Source of the DNA: Palsa-601 sp963801185
GTDB taxonomy: Bacteria; Actinomycetota; Acidimicrobiia; Acidimicrobiales; Bog-793
Length of the DNA stretch: 64,000 nt
Direction of reading: 5' to 3'
Assembly (NCBI GenBank): GCA_963801185.1
Contig: CAWDDW010000003.1
Span: 186,001-250,000, forward strand
Each line of letters begins with the position of its first letter. Positions within the stretch are counted from its first letter, which is position 1. Shown here piece after piece: positions 26,147 to 34,818 of the stretch. Below the pieces are notes generated by a model that saw only the letters and a program-made list of their open reading frames with translations, did not search any database and was not told the DNA's origin. The position numbers and the translations under genes are program-made.

Positions 26147-26539
26147 CTAACGCTCGAGCGAGCCCCGCAACTTCGCCGGCGCCACCACGAACCACCCGTC
26201 CCCGAGCAGCTCGGCGATCTCGTCCCAGTCCGGCTCGGCGTCCCGCCCGTCGAGGTACGCACCGACCCAGCCCCGCACCCCCACATACGGCGGCCGGAAG
26301 TACAGCCGAGGGTGCCGTCCGATCAAATCGGCCTGCACGCCCTCGCCCGCGGCCATCCAGACGGCGACCCGGTCCCCGTGATGGTGGTCCGCCATCGTGG
26401 CGAAGCTCTTCTTGCCCTGCACGAACCAGGCCGCCTCGCCATGGCTCGACCGCTCTGTCACCTCGGGCAGCGCCGAGCACAGCCGCCGCACCCGCTCGGT
26501 CACGGCGACGCCCTCCGGCGAGGGCCGGGCGTCACTCAT
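26147..26539 (-). CDS. MmcQ/YjbR family protein
   Basis: A 130-residue protein of the MmcQ/YjbR family: ALPEVTERSSHGEAAWFVQGKKSFATM near the N-terminus, then RHPRLYFRPPYVGVRGWVGAYLD and the terminal WDEIAELLGDGWFVVAPAKL. The fold resembles CyaY/frataxin and is often listed as DNA-binding, but the function is not established. ATG 26539 lies 4 bp after the SDR stop, so it is probably the last gene of the catabolic operon. Confidence 0.82.
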   Translation of the reverse strand: MSDARPSPEGVAVTERVRRLCSALPEVTERSSHGEAAWFVQGKKSFATMADHHHGDRVAVWMAAGEGVQADLIGRHPRLYFRPPYVGVRGWVGAYLDGRDAEPDWDEIAELLGDGWFVVAPAKLRGSLER

Positions 26540-26543
26540 CCCG

Positions 26544-27497
26544 TCAACTCGGACCCGACCGGCGGCCACGCATGTCGGCGTTCGCAGCCGCCTCGGCAAC
26601 GAGCCCCGGCACGATCGAGCCGAGCTCCTCTGTCTCGAACAATCCTTGCCGCTCGACGCCCGGGCCGGCGACCCATCCCTCGGCGACGGAGAGGCGGCCG
26701 CCCCCTATGTTGAACACCCGGCCGGTGATACCCGCCGACTCACCGCTCGCCAACCACGCTACGAGCGGGGCCACGTTCTCGGGTGAGCGCGCGACGTCTG
26801 ACGGCAAGGGGGAAGCAGGCAAGTCCGCAGACTCGCCCGTCCTCGCAGCGCGGATCGCGCCGAGCCCCTCGGTCATCCGCGTGAGGGCGCCGGGCGCGAT
26901 CGCGTTCACCGAGACGCCGTACCGGGCGAGCTCCATCGCGGTGATGACGGTGAACGCCGCGATCCCCGCCTTGGCCGCGCCGTAGTTCGCCTGACCCGGG
27001 TTCCCGTAGATCCCCGAGGAGGACGTCGTGTTGATGATCCGGGCGTCCACGGTCTCGCCGGCCTTCACGAGCTCGCGCCAGTACGTGGCCGCCCACCTCG
27101 CCGGGGCGAACGTCCCGCGCAGGTGCACCCTGATGACGGCGTCCCACTCCTCGTCGGTCATGTTCACGAGCATCCGGTCCCGGAGGATCCCGGCGTTGTT
27201 CACGAGGACGTCGAGGCGCCCGAAGGTCTCGACGGCCGTGTTCACGAGCCGCTGGGCGCCCTCCCAGTCGGCGACGTCCTCGCCGTTGACGACGGCCTCG
27301 CCGCCGAAGCCGCGGATCTCGTCGACGACCTCACCAGCGGGCCCGAGCGATCCGCCCGTCCCGTCGACCTCGGCCCCGAGGTCGTTGACCACGACTCGGG
27401 CACCCTGCCGAGCAAGCTCGAGGGCCTCCGCCCGGCCGATCCCCCGGCCGGCGCCGGTGACGATCGCGACGCGGCCCTCACAGATCCGTCCTGCCAT
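26544..27497 (-). CDS. Short-chain dehydrogenase/reductase (HSD17B4-like 3-hydroxyacyl-CoA dehydrogenase)
   Basis: A 317-residue SDR. The NAD-binding motif TGAGRGIG (about 14-21), NNAGILRDR, the catalytic Ser in NTTSSSGIYGNPGQANYGAAKAG (YxxxK) and VNAIAPGALTRMT are all present. The VVVNDLG segment and the NAGILRDRMLVNMTDEEWD stretch resemble the dehydrogenase part of peroxisomal multifunctional enzyme type 2, which oxidises (R)-3-hydroxyacyl-CoA. Start ATG 27497 has GAGGAGG upstream; the longer open frame is antisense to the ligase region and is rejected. The context supports acyl-CoA catabolism. Confidence 0.88.
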   Translation of the reverse strand: MAGRICEGRVAIVTGAGRGIGRAEALELARQGARVVVNDLGAEVDGTGGSLGPAGEVVDEIRGFGGEAVVNGEDVADWEGAQRLVNTAVETFGRLDVLVNNAGILRDRMLVNMTDEEWDAVIRVHLRGTFAPARWAATYWRELVKAGETVDARIINTTSSSGIYGNPGQANYGAAKAGIAAFTVITAMELARYGVSVNAIAPGALTRMTEGLGAIRAARTGESADLPASPLPSDVARSPENVAPLVAWLASGESAGITGRVFNIGGGRLSVAEGWVAGPGVERQGLFETEELGSIVPGLVAEAAANADMRGRRSGPS

Positions 27498-27544
27498 CGT
27501 GCCTCCTCCTCTCGGGCGCCGACCACCGGCACCCCGAACACTTG

Positions 27545-29149
27545 CTACGGCGCCTTGGCCTCGACTTGGGCCCGGTAACGATCGCGCAGCAGACGCTTGT
27601 AGATCTTGCCGTTGTCCTGACGTGGCAGCTCCCCCAGGAACTCCACCTTCCGCGGGCACTTGAAGCGCGCCAGCCGCTCCCGGCAGAACTCGATGAGCTC
27701 TGCTGCCAGCTCCTCGTCGCCGACGACGCCAGCGGCAGGCTCGACGACGGCGAGCACCGTCTCCCCCCACTCGTCGTCGGGCACCCCGATCGTGGCGGCG
27801 TCCCCGACGGCCGGATGCTCGAGCAGCACCGCATCGACTTCGGCGGGGTAGATGTTCACGCCGCCCGAGATGATCAGGTTCGCCGAGCGGTCGGTCAGGT
27901 ACAGGTAGCCGTCGCCGTCTACGTATCCCACGTCCCCGAGCGCGAAGTAGTCGCCCCGGTAGGTGGATGCCGTCTTCTCGGCGTCCTTGAAGTACTCGAA
28001 GCGCCCGTTCTCGGGCGACTTGATGCTCACGAGGCCGACCTCGCCCGCTGCCAGTGGCTCACCGAAGGGATCGACGATCCTCACGAGGTCCGGCGGCTCG
28101 ACCTTCCCGACCGTCCCGGGCCGCTCCAGCCACTGTGCCGAAGTCACCCACGTGGCTGTGCCCTCGGTCGCCGCGTAGTACTCGAAGACGATCGGGCCCA
28201 GCCAGTCGATGAGCCGCTGCTTCACGTGCACCGGGCACGGTGCCGCCCCATGCACGACGAAACGCAACGACGACACATCCCACCCCTCGCGCGCACTCTC
28301 GGGCAGCGACAGCAGGCGATGGAACATCGTCGGGACCATGTGCACGTGCGTGACGGCGTGGCGCTCTATCAACGCCAGGCTCTCTGCGGCATCCCAGCCG
28401 TCCATCAGCACCACGGTCGCTCCGAGCAGGAGGGGGATCCCGAGGGAGAAGGCAAGCGGCGCGGCGTGATACAGCGGGCCGGTGCAGAGATGGACGTCTC
28501 CGGGCTGGGGAGCGAACAGCCCGAGGACGGCAAAGGAAGTCGCCACCCGGTCCTTGCGGTAGACACCCTTCGGACGGCCTGTGGTGCCGGAGGTGTACAA
28601 CATCGTGCCGCCGAGGATCGGGTCATCGATGTCGGAGCCGTCGACGCCGGCGAGCGCCGAGTCGTAGGCCTCGAAGGAGGCGATATCTCCGCCGACCGCC
28701 AGCCGGACGATCGGCAGCCCGGCCTCCACGCCGGTTTCGGCTGCGGCATCGGCGGCATCGGCGGCAACCTTCGCGACGTCGGCGAACCGGGCGTCGGCCA
28801 CGATCACCTTCGCCTCGCAGTCGGCGATGATGTACGCCGCCTCGTCGGCGGTCAGGTGCCAGTTGACGGTCGTCAAACGAAAGCCCGACCGCATGCAGGC
28901 GGCGTAGACCTCGACGAACTCCGGCCGGTTGGCGCACATGATGACGACGCCGTCGCCGGCCCGGATGCCGCGTGCCCGCAGCGCCCGGGCAACCTTGTTC
29001 GCACGGGCGTTCAACTCGCCGTACGTCACTGAGGGCGAACCGTCGGCAGGGACGATCGCCAGCCTGCCGGGCTCCGTCGCGGCGTGCAGGGCGACTGTCA
29101 TCCCCGTCCTGGCGGCCTGAACCGCCGGCGATACTTCGGCCTCAGTCAC
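27545..29149 (-). CDS. Acyl-CoA synthetase (AMP-binding enzyme, FadD-like)
   Basis: A 534-residue ANL-superfamily ligase that activates a carboxylic acid to its CoA ester through an acyl-AMP. The P-loop is YTSGTTGRPKG (about 185-195), the A5 motif is YYAATEG, the hinge motif is GDYFALGDVGYVDGDGYLYLTDR, and the catalytic Lys is in NGKIYKR near the end. It overlaps the acyl-CoA dehydrogenase stop by 8 bp. With the neighbouring dehydrogenases it starts a degradation pathway; the acid used is unknown. Confidence 0.92.
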   Translation of the reverse strand: MTEAEVSPAVQAARTGMTVALHAATEPGRLAIVPADGSPSVTYGELNARANKVARALRARGIRAGDGVVIMCANRPEFVEVYAACMRSGFRLTTVNWHLTADEAAYIIADCEAKVIVADARFADVAKVAADAADAAAETGVEAGLPIVRLAVGGDIASFEAYDSALAGVDGSDIDDPILGGTMLYTSGTTGRPKGVYRKDRVATSFAVLGLFAPQPGDVHLCTGPLYHAAPLAFSLGIPLLLGATVVLMDGWDAAESLALIERHAVTHVHMVPTMFHRLLSLPESAREGWDVSSLRFVVHGAAPCPVHVKQRLIDWLGPIVFEYYAATEGTATWVTSAQWLERPGTVGKVEPPDLVRIVDPFGEPLAAGEVGLVSIKSPENGRFEYFKDAEKTASTYRGDYFALGDVGYVDGDGYLYLTDRSANLIISGGVNIYPAEVDAVLLEHPAVGDAATIGVPDDEWGETVLAVVEPAAGVVGDEELAAELIEFCRERLARFKCPRKVEFLGELPRQDNGKIYKRLLRDRYRAQVEAKAP

Positions 29150-30353
29150 CGGAGCCGGGCTCCTTCGGCATCCCGAGGACGCGCTCGGAGACGATGTTGC
29201 GCTGCACCTGTGCAGTGCCGCCCCAGATCGTCGCCGAACGCGTCGACAAGAAGGCCTGCTGCCACTTGTCCAAGGGGTAGTCGCCCGACCCGTCCTCAGG
29301 CAGCACGGTCGAGGCCATCCCCCGCCAGTTCGTGATGTTCTCGGCGAATCGCTGGGCGTACTCCGACCAGAACATCTTGTTGAGCGCGGAGGCCGGTCCC
29401 GGCTCCTTCTTCGCGATCACCTCGGCCAGAAGCCGCAGACCCTGGAAACGCATGATCTCGCAGTGCGTAAAGGCCCAGGCGAGCTGCTGGCGAACGAGCG
29501 GGTCGGTGTCGAGACCGAGCTCGCGGGCCAGCTCGACCGCCGCCCAGAACTGCTTGGTGTACTGGACGTGCTGGGTGGTGGCGTTGCCGCCCCGCTCGTT
29601 GCCGAGCGTCGTCATCGTCACTCGCCAGCCGTTGTTCAGCCCGCCGATGACGTTGAAAAGGGGAGCCCGTGCCTCGTTGATGAACGTCTCGGTGAAGTAC
29701 GAGCTGCCGGTGAGCTGCTTGATCGGCCGTAGGTCGAACCCGTTCGACTCGCCGTTCTCGCGCTTCATCGGCGTGAGCACGTAGGAGATGCCTCGGTGTT
29801 TCGGCGCATCTGGGTCCGTCCGGCACAGGCAGAACATCATGTTCGCGAAAAGCGCTCCCGAGGTCCACACCTTCTGTCCGGTGATGACCACCTCGTCGCC
29901 GTCGACAATCGCCCGTGTCTTGAGGGACGCCAGGTCCGACCCGGCGTCGGGCTCGGAGAAACCCTGGCAATACCGATCCTTCCCCTCGATGATCCGGGGC
30001 AGGAAGTGGGCCTTTTGCTCATCGGTACCCCACACGATGATCGATGGCCCGACCAGCCATTCCCCCATTCCGCGGGTGACGCGGGGCACGCCCGCACGGC
30101 CGAACTCCTCGTTCATGACGACGACCTCGAGCCCGGTCAGCCCCCGGCCGCCGTACTCCTCCGGCCACGCCACGCAGAGGTAGCCGGCCTTGTGGAGCTT
30201 CTCGGTCCAGTCGGCGATGCCCGGGACCTCGCCGAACGCGGCGCGCTCGGACTCGACGCCCTCGAGCTCTGCGGGACCGTTCGCCTCCAACCACTCCCGC
30301 AGCTCGTCGCGAAACGCGCGAGCCTTCGGCCCGAGATCCAGTTCCACTCCCAT
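29142..30353 (-). CDS. Acyl-CoA dehydrogenase
   Basis: A 403-residue flavoprotein that forms the alpha-beta double bond of an acyl-CoA. Visible features are QGFSEPDAGSDLASLKTRA and GQKVWTSGA in the middle domain, and the C-terminal helical domain ending in WGGTAQVQRNIVSERVLGMP. The size and style match the FadE proteins used in actinobacterial sterol and branched-chain catabolism. The gene lies between the DUF35 gene and the ligase gene in a leftward operon. Confidence 0.92.
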   Translation of the reverse strand: MGVELDLGPKARAFRDELREWLEANGPAELEGVESERAAFGEVPGIADWTEKLHKAGYLCVAWPEEYGGRGLTGLEVVVMNEEFGRAGVPRVTRGMGEWLVGPSIIVWGTDEQKAHFLPRIIEGKDRYCQGFSEPDAGSDLASLKTRAIVDGDEVVITGQKVWTSGALFANMMFCLCRTDPDAPKHRGISYVLTPMKRENGESNGFDLRPIKQLTGSSYFTETFINEARAPLFNVIGGLNNGWRVTMTTLGNERGGNATTQHVQYTKQFWAAVELARELGLDTDPLVRQQLAWAFTHCEIMRFQGLRLLAEVIAKKEPGPASALNKMFWSEYAQRFAENITNWRGMASTVLPEDGSGDYPLDKWQQAFLSTRSATIWGGTAQVQRNIVSERVLGMPKEPGSGD

Positions 30354-30411
30354 GCTCCCCCTCCTTCGATCAAGCGGCCTGACGTGCCGCCGACTGTTGC
30401 TGCGGAACTCG

Positions 30412-30831
30412 CTAGATCGCCTCGGCCACCGTCCGGACGACCGGCTCGAACAGCGGGAGATTCCTCCCGTCTTCGAGCGCCTCCCACGTGAGCCGGACGG
30501 CCATTCCGATCCTGACCTCAGTCGGCTCGCAGCCGACGACGTTCGTCATGAACCGTGCCCCCTCGGCGAGGTGGACGAGCGCGACTGCGAACGGCGCTTT
30601 TTCGCCCATGGCCTCCGGCCTGTGCTCGACCGTCACGGCGTACACTGTCCCAACTCCCGATGCATCCCGCCACTCGAGCGGCGAACCCTGGCAGCGCGGG
30701 CAGAACGACCGGGGAAAGTGGACCGGCTCGTCACAGGCGGTGCACCACTGGAGCACGAGGCGCCTTTCGCGCGTCGCCTCCCAGAACGGCTCGCTCTCGG
30801 GCGAGGCCATCGGGAAGGCCCGCGCGCTCAC
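30412..30831 (-). CDS. DUF35 OB-fold/zinc-ribbon protein (ChsH2-C/thiolase partner)
   Basis: About 139 residues. The N-terminal zinc ribbon has CTACDEP...CPRCQGSP, followed by an OB-fold (VGTVYAVTVEHRPE, FAVALVHLAEGARFMTNVVG). DUF35 proteins form complexes with thiolase-like lipid-transfer proteins and are needed for their aldolase or thiolase activity. The GTG start at 30831 overlaps the stop of the thiolase-like gene as GTGA; ATG 30810 is an alternative. The tight coupling supports a stable two-subunit enzyme. Confidence 0.85.
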   Translation of the reverse strand: MSARAFPMASPESEPFWEATRERRLVLQWCTACDEPVHFPRSFCPRCQGSPLEWRDASGVGTVYAVTVEHRPEAMGEKAPFAVALVHLAEGARFMTNVVGCEPTEVRIGMAVRLTWEALEDGRNLPLFEPVVRTVAEAI

Positions 30832-31991
30832 AGCGTCGCCCCGGTACCGAGCACGAGCGTCGACATGCACGAGAGGACCATGCCCGAGCCGTGGGCGACG
30901 GCCACCTCCGCCCCCTCGACCTGGCGTGGCCCGCACTCGCCTCGCAGCTGGCGGACCGCTTCGACGATCAGGAACATCCCGTACATCCCCGGGTGCGTGT
31001 ATGAGAGCCCGCCACCATTCGTGTTCATCGGGAGCGAGCCCCCTGGCGCCGTCCGGCCGTCCTCGACGAAGGCGCCACCTTCTCCCTTTGCACAGAAGCC
31101 GAGATCCTCGAGGTGCAACAGCGCCGTGATCGTGAAGCTGTCGTAGCCCATTAAGACGTCGACGTCATCGGGCTTCACTCCGGCCATCGAGAACGCCGAC
31201 GGACCCGACACGGCCCCAGGCGTCGTAGTGAGGTCAGGCATCTGGCTGATCATCATGTGGTCGTGGCAGGTGGCCGCGCCGAGCACGTAAGCCGGCTGCT
31301 TGCGCAACGTCTTCGCCCTCTCGGCGCTCGTCATCACGAACGCCCCGGCGCCATCGGTGACGAGGCAGCAGTCGAGCAGGTGCAGCGGGGAGACCTGCTT
31401 CGGCGAGGCAAGGACGTCGCTGACAGTGATGGGCTCCTGGAAACGGGCGAGCGGGTTCAGGGCAGCCCACTTGCGCGTGGAGACCGCTATCTCGGCCAGC
31501 TGTTCGGAGGTCGTGCCGAACTCGTGCATGTGCCGGCTGGCGGCGAGCGCGTACGGACCCATGGGCATGCGCAACCGGTACGGCCACTCCCACTCCGCCG
31601 CTGGCATAGGGCTGTTCGGAGAAGGACGTCCACCGCCACGGCGATTCCTCCGGTCACTTCGCGGTGTCGCTGCGTAGACGCTCACCACGACATCGGCGAG
31701 CCCGGCAGCGATTGCCGCCGCTGCGTGCTCGGCATGCACCTCGAAGCTCGAACCACCCGTGTTCGTCGAGTCGGTGAACTTCGGGTGGATGCCGAGGTAC
31801 TCGGCGAGGCCCATCGAGGACTGGGCGTGGCAGACACCGTCGACATCGGCGAGCGTCAGGCCCGCGTCCGCCAGCGCTTCGAGGACCATCCGCGTCTCGA
31901 GGTCGCGTCCGGAGTGATCGAGCATGCCGGTCGGTGACGCCGCGTCCGCCACGCCTACGATGGCGGCCGCTCCGCGAAGGGTTCTCGTCAT
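30828..31991 (-). CDS. Thiolase-like lipid-transfer protein (Ltp/SCP-x thiolase-like domain)
   Basis: A 387-residue thiolase-fold protein. The position that carries the nucleophilic Cys in true thiolases reads STNTGGSSFEVHAEHAAAAI, without Cys, as in Ltp-type proteins that act as aldolases on sterol side chains. The C-terminal HGSGMVLSCMSTLVLG motif is present. It is coupled to a DUF35 protein, the arrangement of the Ltp2-ChsH2 aldolase, which makes retro-aldol cleavage of a hydroxyacyl-CoA likely. Sterol as substrate is only an inference. Confidence 0.85.
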   Translation of the reverse strand: MTRTLRGAAAIVGVADAASPTGMLDHSGRDLETRMVLEALADAGLTLADVDGVCHAQSSMGLAEYLGIHPKFTDSTNTGGSSFEVHAEHAAAAIAAGLADVVVSVYAATPRSDRRNRRGGGRPSPNSPMPAAEWEWPYRLRMPMGPYALAASRHMHEFGTTSEQLAEIAVSTRKWAALNPLARFQEPITVSDVLASPKQVSPLHLLDCCLVTDGAGAFVMTSAERAKTLRKQPAYVLGAATCHDHMMISQMPDLTTTPGAVSGPSAFSMAGVKPDDVDVLMGYDSFTITALLHLEDLGFCAKGEGGAFVEDGRTAPGGSLPMNTNGGGLSYTHPGMYGMFLIVEAVRQLRGECGPRQVEGAEVAVAHGSGMVLSCMSTLVLGTGATL

Positions 31992-32033
31992 GTCCTATCC
32001 CGTCTCAGTCCTGAGGCTCGGCAGCTGTGTGGC

Positions 32034-33134
32034 TCAGGCCGGCGCCGTCTTGGCCGCCCGGTCGGCGGCCACGGCGTCGTAGCTCGCGTAGTCCTCGCTC
32101 GTGGCGTCGGCGAATTCGTACTCGAGCAGGCCGGCCTCGCCCCACCGCTCGCGGAGGTACCCGTCGTTGGCGTCGAGCAGCCCGAGCTTGCGCACATTCG
32201 GCACGAGCTTTGCAAAGAAACCGTTCTGGAACTGCGCGAACGGGCTCGTCTTCATCTTGCCGGCCGCCTCGATGACGAACGGGATGACCTCTTTCGCGTC
32301 GACGCCCATCCGCTCCCAGATCTCCGGCGTCGTCGAGCGCGCGCGTGCGTTGACGGTGTGCTCGAGCAAGAAGTCCTGCCGGTCCTTCAGCTCGGCGGCG
32401 GAGAGGTTCTGGTAGTACTCGCCGAGGGAGAGGATGCCGAAGGCGACGTGGCGGGCCTCGTCTGCCATGACGTAGCGGAGGAGCCTTTTCAGCAACGGCT
32501 CGGTGGTCTTGCGCGCCATGTCCCCGAAGGCCGCCAGTGCGAGCGATTCGATGACGATCTGCATCCCGAGATAGGCGATGTCCCACCGGCTGTCCTCGAG
32601 CAGGCCCGTGATCTGAGCCTCGAGGTTCGGGTTCATGGGGTAGGGCTCGCCCACCTTCTCGTCGATGTAACGGGCGAACACCTCGGTGTGGCGTGCCTCG
32701 TCCATCGTCTGGGTGGCGGCGTAGTACTTGGCGTCGATCCACGGCACCGTCTCGACGATCTTCGCAGCGGTCAGCATGGCCCCCTGCTCGCCGTGCATGA
32801 ACTGGCTCAGCATCGCCGTGAACATCTCGATGCCGAGCTGCAGGAGCTCCTTGTCGGTCCAGCTCGCGATCGGGGAGCCGGGTGCTTTCGTGACCTCTCT
32901 CATCAGCCGCATGTTCCCGGCTTCGAGGTCGACGAGCGACTCGGGGTCGACGTCGGTCGACCAGTCGAGGTCGGTGACGCTCGCCCACTGGGACTGCGCA
33001 GCCTTGTTGTACAGCGTCACCAGCTGGGGTCGTGAGCGCTCGTACTTCCAGGTGTAGATGCGCTCGCAGTGGTCGTCGATCACCTTGAAGGTGTCCTCGA
33101 GCTCTTTCGGGCTGGGGAGCTCTGTCGTCGTCAT
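32034..33134 (-). CDS. Ferritin-like diiron oxygenase (AurF-like)
   Basis: A 366-residue helical protein with two copies of a diiron motif spaced as E-x28-D-E-x2-H: Glu in HGEQGAML with DEARH in TMDEARHTEVF, and Glu in VIESLALAAF with DEARH in MADEARHVAFG. This duplicated spacing is known from AurF-type N-oxygenases and related oxygenases. In this operon it could hydroxylate or desaturate the pathway's substrate. It overlaps the TetR gene by 4 bp. A nearly full-length shadow frame on the same strand is not coding. It could instead be another R2-like ferritin family. Confidence 0.78.
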   Translation of the reverse strand: MTTTELPSPKELEDTFKVIDDHCERIYTWKYERSRPQLVTLYNKAAQSQWASVTDLDWSTDVDPESLVDLEAGNMRLMREVTKAPGSPIASWTDKELLQLGIEMFTAMLSQFMHGEQGAMLTAAKIVETVPWIDAKYYAATQTMDEARHTEVFARYIDEKVGEPYPMNPNLEAQITGLLEDSRWDIAYLGMQIVIESLALAAFGDMARKTTEPLLKRLLRYVMADEARHVAFGILSLGEYYQNLSAAELKDRQDFLLEHTVNARARSTTPEIWERMGVDAKEVIPFVIEAAGKMKTSPFAQFQNGFFAKLVPNVRKLGLLDANDGYLRERWGEAGLLEYEFADATSEDYASYDAVAADRAAKTAPA

Positions 33135-33745
33135 GTGATGGCTCCTTTGGGAGTATTGGCGTCACCGAGGCTGGCGACGACGCGGACTACGAGATCGGAC
33201 CACGACTCGGCGTCGGGCTCGGGCAGGCCCGACGCCCTGTGCAACAGCAGCCCGAGGCGGATGATCCTGACGAGAAACAGCACCGCCTGCTCGTCCACCC
33301 CGTCAGCCAGGGTCCCGTCGGCGCGCGCTGTCTCCACGACGGGCCGTGCCGCCTCCCGCCAGCGCTGACTCGCCTCGGAGATCGCCTCGGCGATCTCGGG
33401 ATGGCGCCGTGCGGCGACATATGACTCGAGGAGGAGGGCCTCGTGCTCGCGCAGCTCAGGCGATGTCCGGGTGGCTATTCGCTCGATGAGGTCCGCCACT
33501 CGGTTGATGCCTTCGGGTATGCGGAGCGCTACGGGGACAGACCGGGTGATCACGGCCTCTCGCAACATCTCGTCCTTCGAGGTGAACCGACCGTAGACGG
33601 CCCCGGTCGACAGCCCCGCCCGGCGGACCACCTCTTGGATGCGGGTGCCGTCGTATCCCTTCTCGGCGAAGACGGCGGCGGCCGCGTCGAGCAACTCGCC
33701 CCGGATCTCGTCGGGCGCGTCGAAGAGCGGGTTGGCGGCGGCCAT
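33131..33745 (-). CDS. TetR family transcriptional regulator
   Basis: A 204-residue regulator with the N-terminal HTH: IRGELLDAAAAVFAEKGYDGTRIQEVVRRAGLSTGAVYGRFTSKDEMLREAV (about 14-65). The C-terminal ligand domain resembles TetR proteins controlling fatty-acid or sterol genes. It is the first gene of the leftward operon reaching about 26147 and overlaps the next gene by 4 bp, so it probably represses its own operon. A palindrome lies just upstream of its start. Confidence 0.9.
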   Translation of the reverse strand: MAAANPLFDAPDEIRGELLDAAAAVFAEKGYDGTRIQEVVRRAGLSTGAVYGRFTSKDEMLREAVITRSVPVALRIPEGINRVADLIERIATRTSPELREHEALLLESYVAARRHPEIAEAISEASQRWREAARPVVETARADGTLADGVDEQAVLFLVRIIRLGLLLHRASGLPEPDAESWSDLVVRVVASLGDANTPKGAIT

Positions 33746-33751
33746 GACTAA

Positions 33752-33766
33752 GAATAAATCTTATTC
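33752..33766. promoter_or_regulatory. Palindromic TetR operator candidate
   Basis: The perfect inverted repeat GAATAA-ATC-TTATTC lies 6 bp upstream of the tetR ATG, in an AT-rich patch rare in this sequence, and in front of the divergent GGDEF gene. Position and symmetry fit an autoregulatory operator over the promoter. Binding is inferred, not shown. Confidence 0.55.
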
Positions 33767-33810
33767 GTTGGAACGTCAAAACATGCGATACGCTGGCCAG
33801 GAGGGGGGAG

Positions 33811-34797
33811 ATGACTGACCGCGAGGAGTCAGACGAGGACCGAGTCGCGCTCGGTCGGGCACTTGGTGCGCGTGCCGTCGACGTCGGCAACGCCGTCAAC
33901 GAGCGCCTTCGCTCCATCTTGAAGCTGGGCACCGGGGAGCCTCTGCCGGCGGTCAACGCCGCTCGGACGTCCGAGCTCGCGACGACCATCGTCGCTCGCT
34001 ACCTCGAGTCAGGTGCGTCCGCCAGCGTCGACGAGTCCCGCACGCTCGCCCGGCCGGGTTCCCTGGCGCTCTACGAGACCTCGATGGCGACGCTCGTGAA
34101 GCTCTTCCTCGCCTGGCGCGACGTCACCCTTCAGGAGTTGCGCGACATCGGGACCGAGCTCGCCACCCCAAGCCCGGTGCTGCATCAAGCCGCAGAGGTC
34201 GTCCACGCGAGCTGTGACGCGAGCCTCGTCCGGATGATGAAGCGATTCGACGAGCGCCGCGTGGAGCTCGAGCGCCTGCTCGTCGAGGAACGGGGGCGTC
34301 TTCTGCACGAGGCGAGTCACGACCCGCTCACGGGGCTCGTGAACCGGGGAGCGTTTCTCGAGATGGTGCGCCACGCGAGCGAGAGTCACGCACCAGGTGA
34401 GGTGATCGCCCTCATGTACATCGACCTCGACGGGTTCAAGGTGATCAACGACACGTACGGTCACGATTTCGGCGATGTCGTGTTGAAGGCGGTGGCAGAG
34501 CGCCTGAACGAGCTCCTCCGCCCGGGCGACACGGCCGGGAGGATCGGGGGAGACGAGTTCGTGGTGCTCTGCTGCGAGCTGACCGGCGGCAGCGATGCCG
34601 CTGTCGCGGTGGCCGAGCGACTGTGCGAGGCCCTCTCCCGGTCGATCGTGGTGGAGGGCCGGACCGTGACCTGCCCGGCATCGGTCGGGCTCGTGTGCTC
34701 GAGCGGCCCCACCGACCCGGCCGCCCTCCTCTCGCGCGCCGACAGCGCTCTCTACTCTGCGAAGCGAGCCGGGAAAGCCCGTGTTGCCCTAGGTTGA
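33811..34797 (+). CDS. GGDEF diguanylate cyclase
   Basis: A 328-residue soluble protein. The first 165 residues are helical and unrecognised, with a coiled stretch before the catalytic domain (RFDERRVELERLLVEERGRLLHEASHDPLTGLVNR). The GGDEF domain (about 170-328) has an intact GGDEF motif and an RxxD inhibitory site (RPGD) five residues before it, so it should make cyclic di-GMP with product inhibition. GGAGG lies just before ATG 33811. It is divergent from the TetR operon. Confidence 0.92.
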   Translation: MTDREESDEDRVALGRALGARAVDVGNAVNERLRSILKLGTGEPLPAVNAARTSELATTIVARYLESGASASVDESRTLARPGSLALYETSMATLVKLFLAWRDVTLQELRDIGTELATPSPVLHQAAEVVHASCDASLVRMMKRFDERRVELERLLVEERGRLLHEASHDPLTGLVNRGAFLEMVRHASESHAPGEVIALMYIDLDGFKVINDTYGHDFGDVVLKAVAERLNELLRPGDTAGRIGGDEFVVLCCELTGGSDAAVAVAERLCEALSRSIVVEGRTVTCPASVGLVCSSGPTDPAALLSRADSALYSAKRAGKARVALG

Positions 34798-34818
34798 GCA
34801 CATGAACGAGAAGGCACG

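Noticed and set aside
32005..33165. 386-residue second frame over the diiron oxygenase gene
   Set aside because: It is Arg/His-rich with no domain, the usual shadow of a high-GC gene; the overlapping frame has two diiron motifs.
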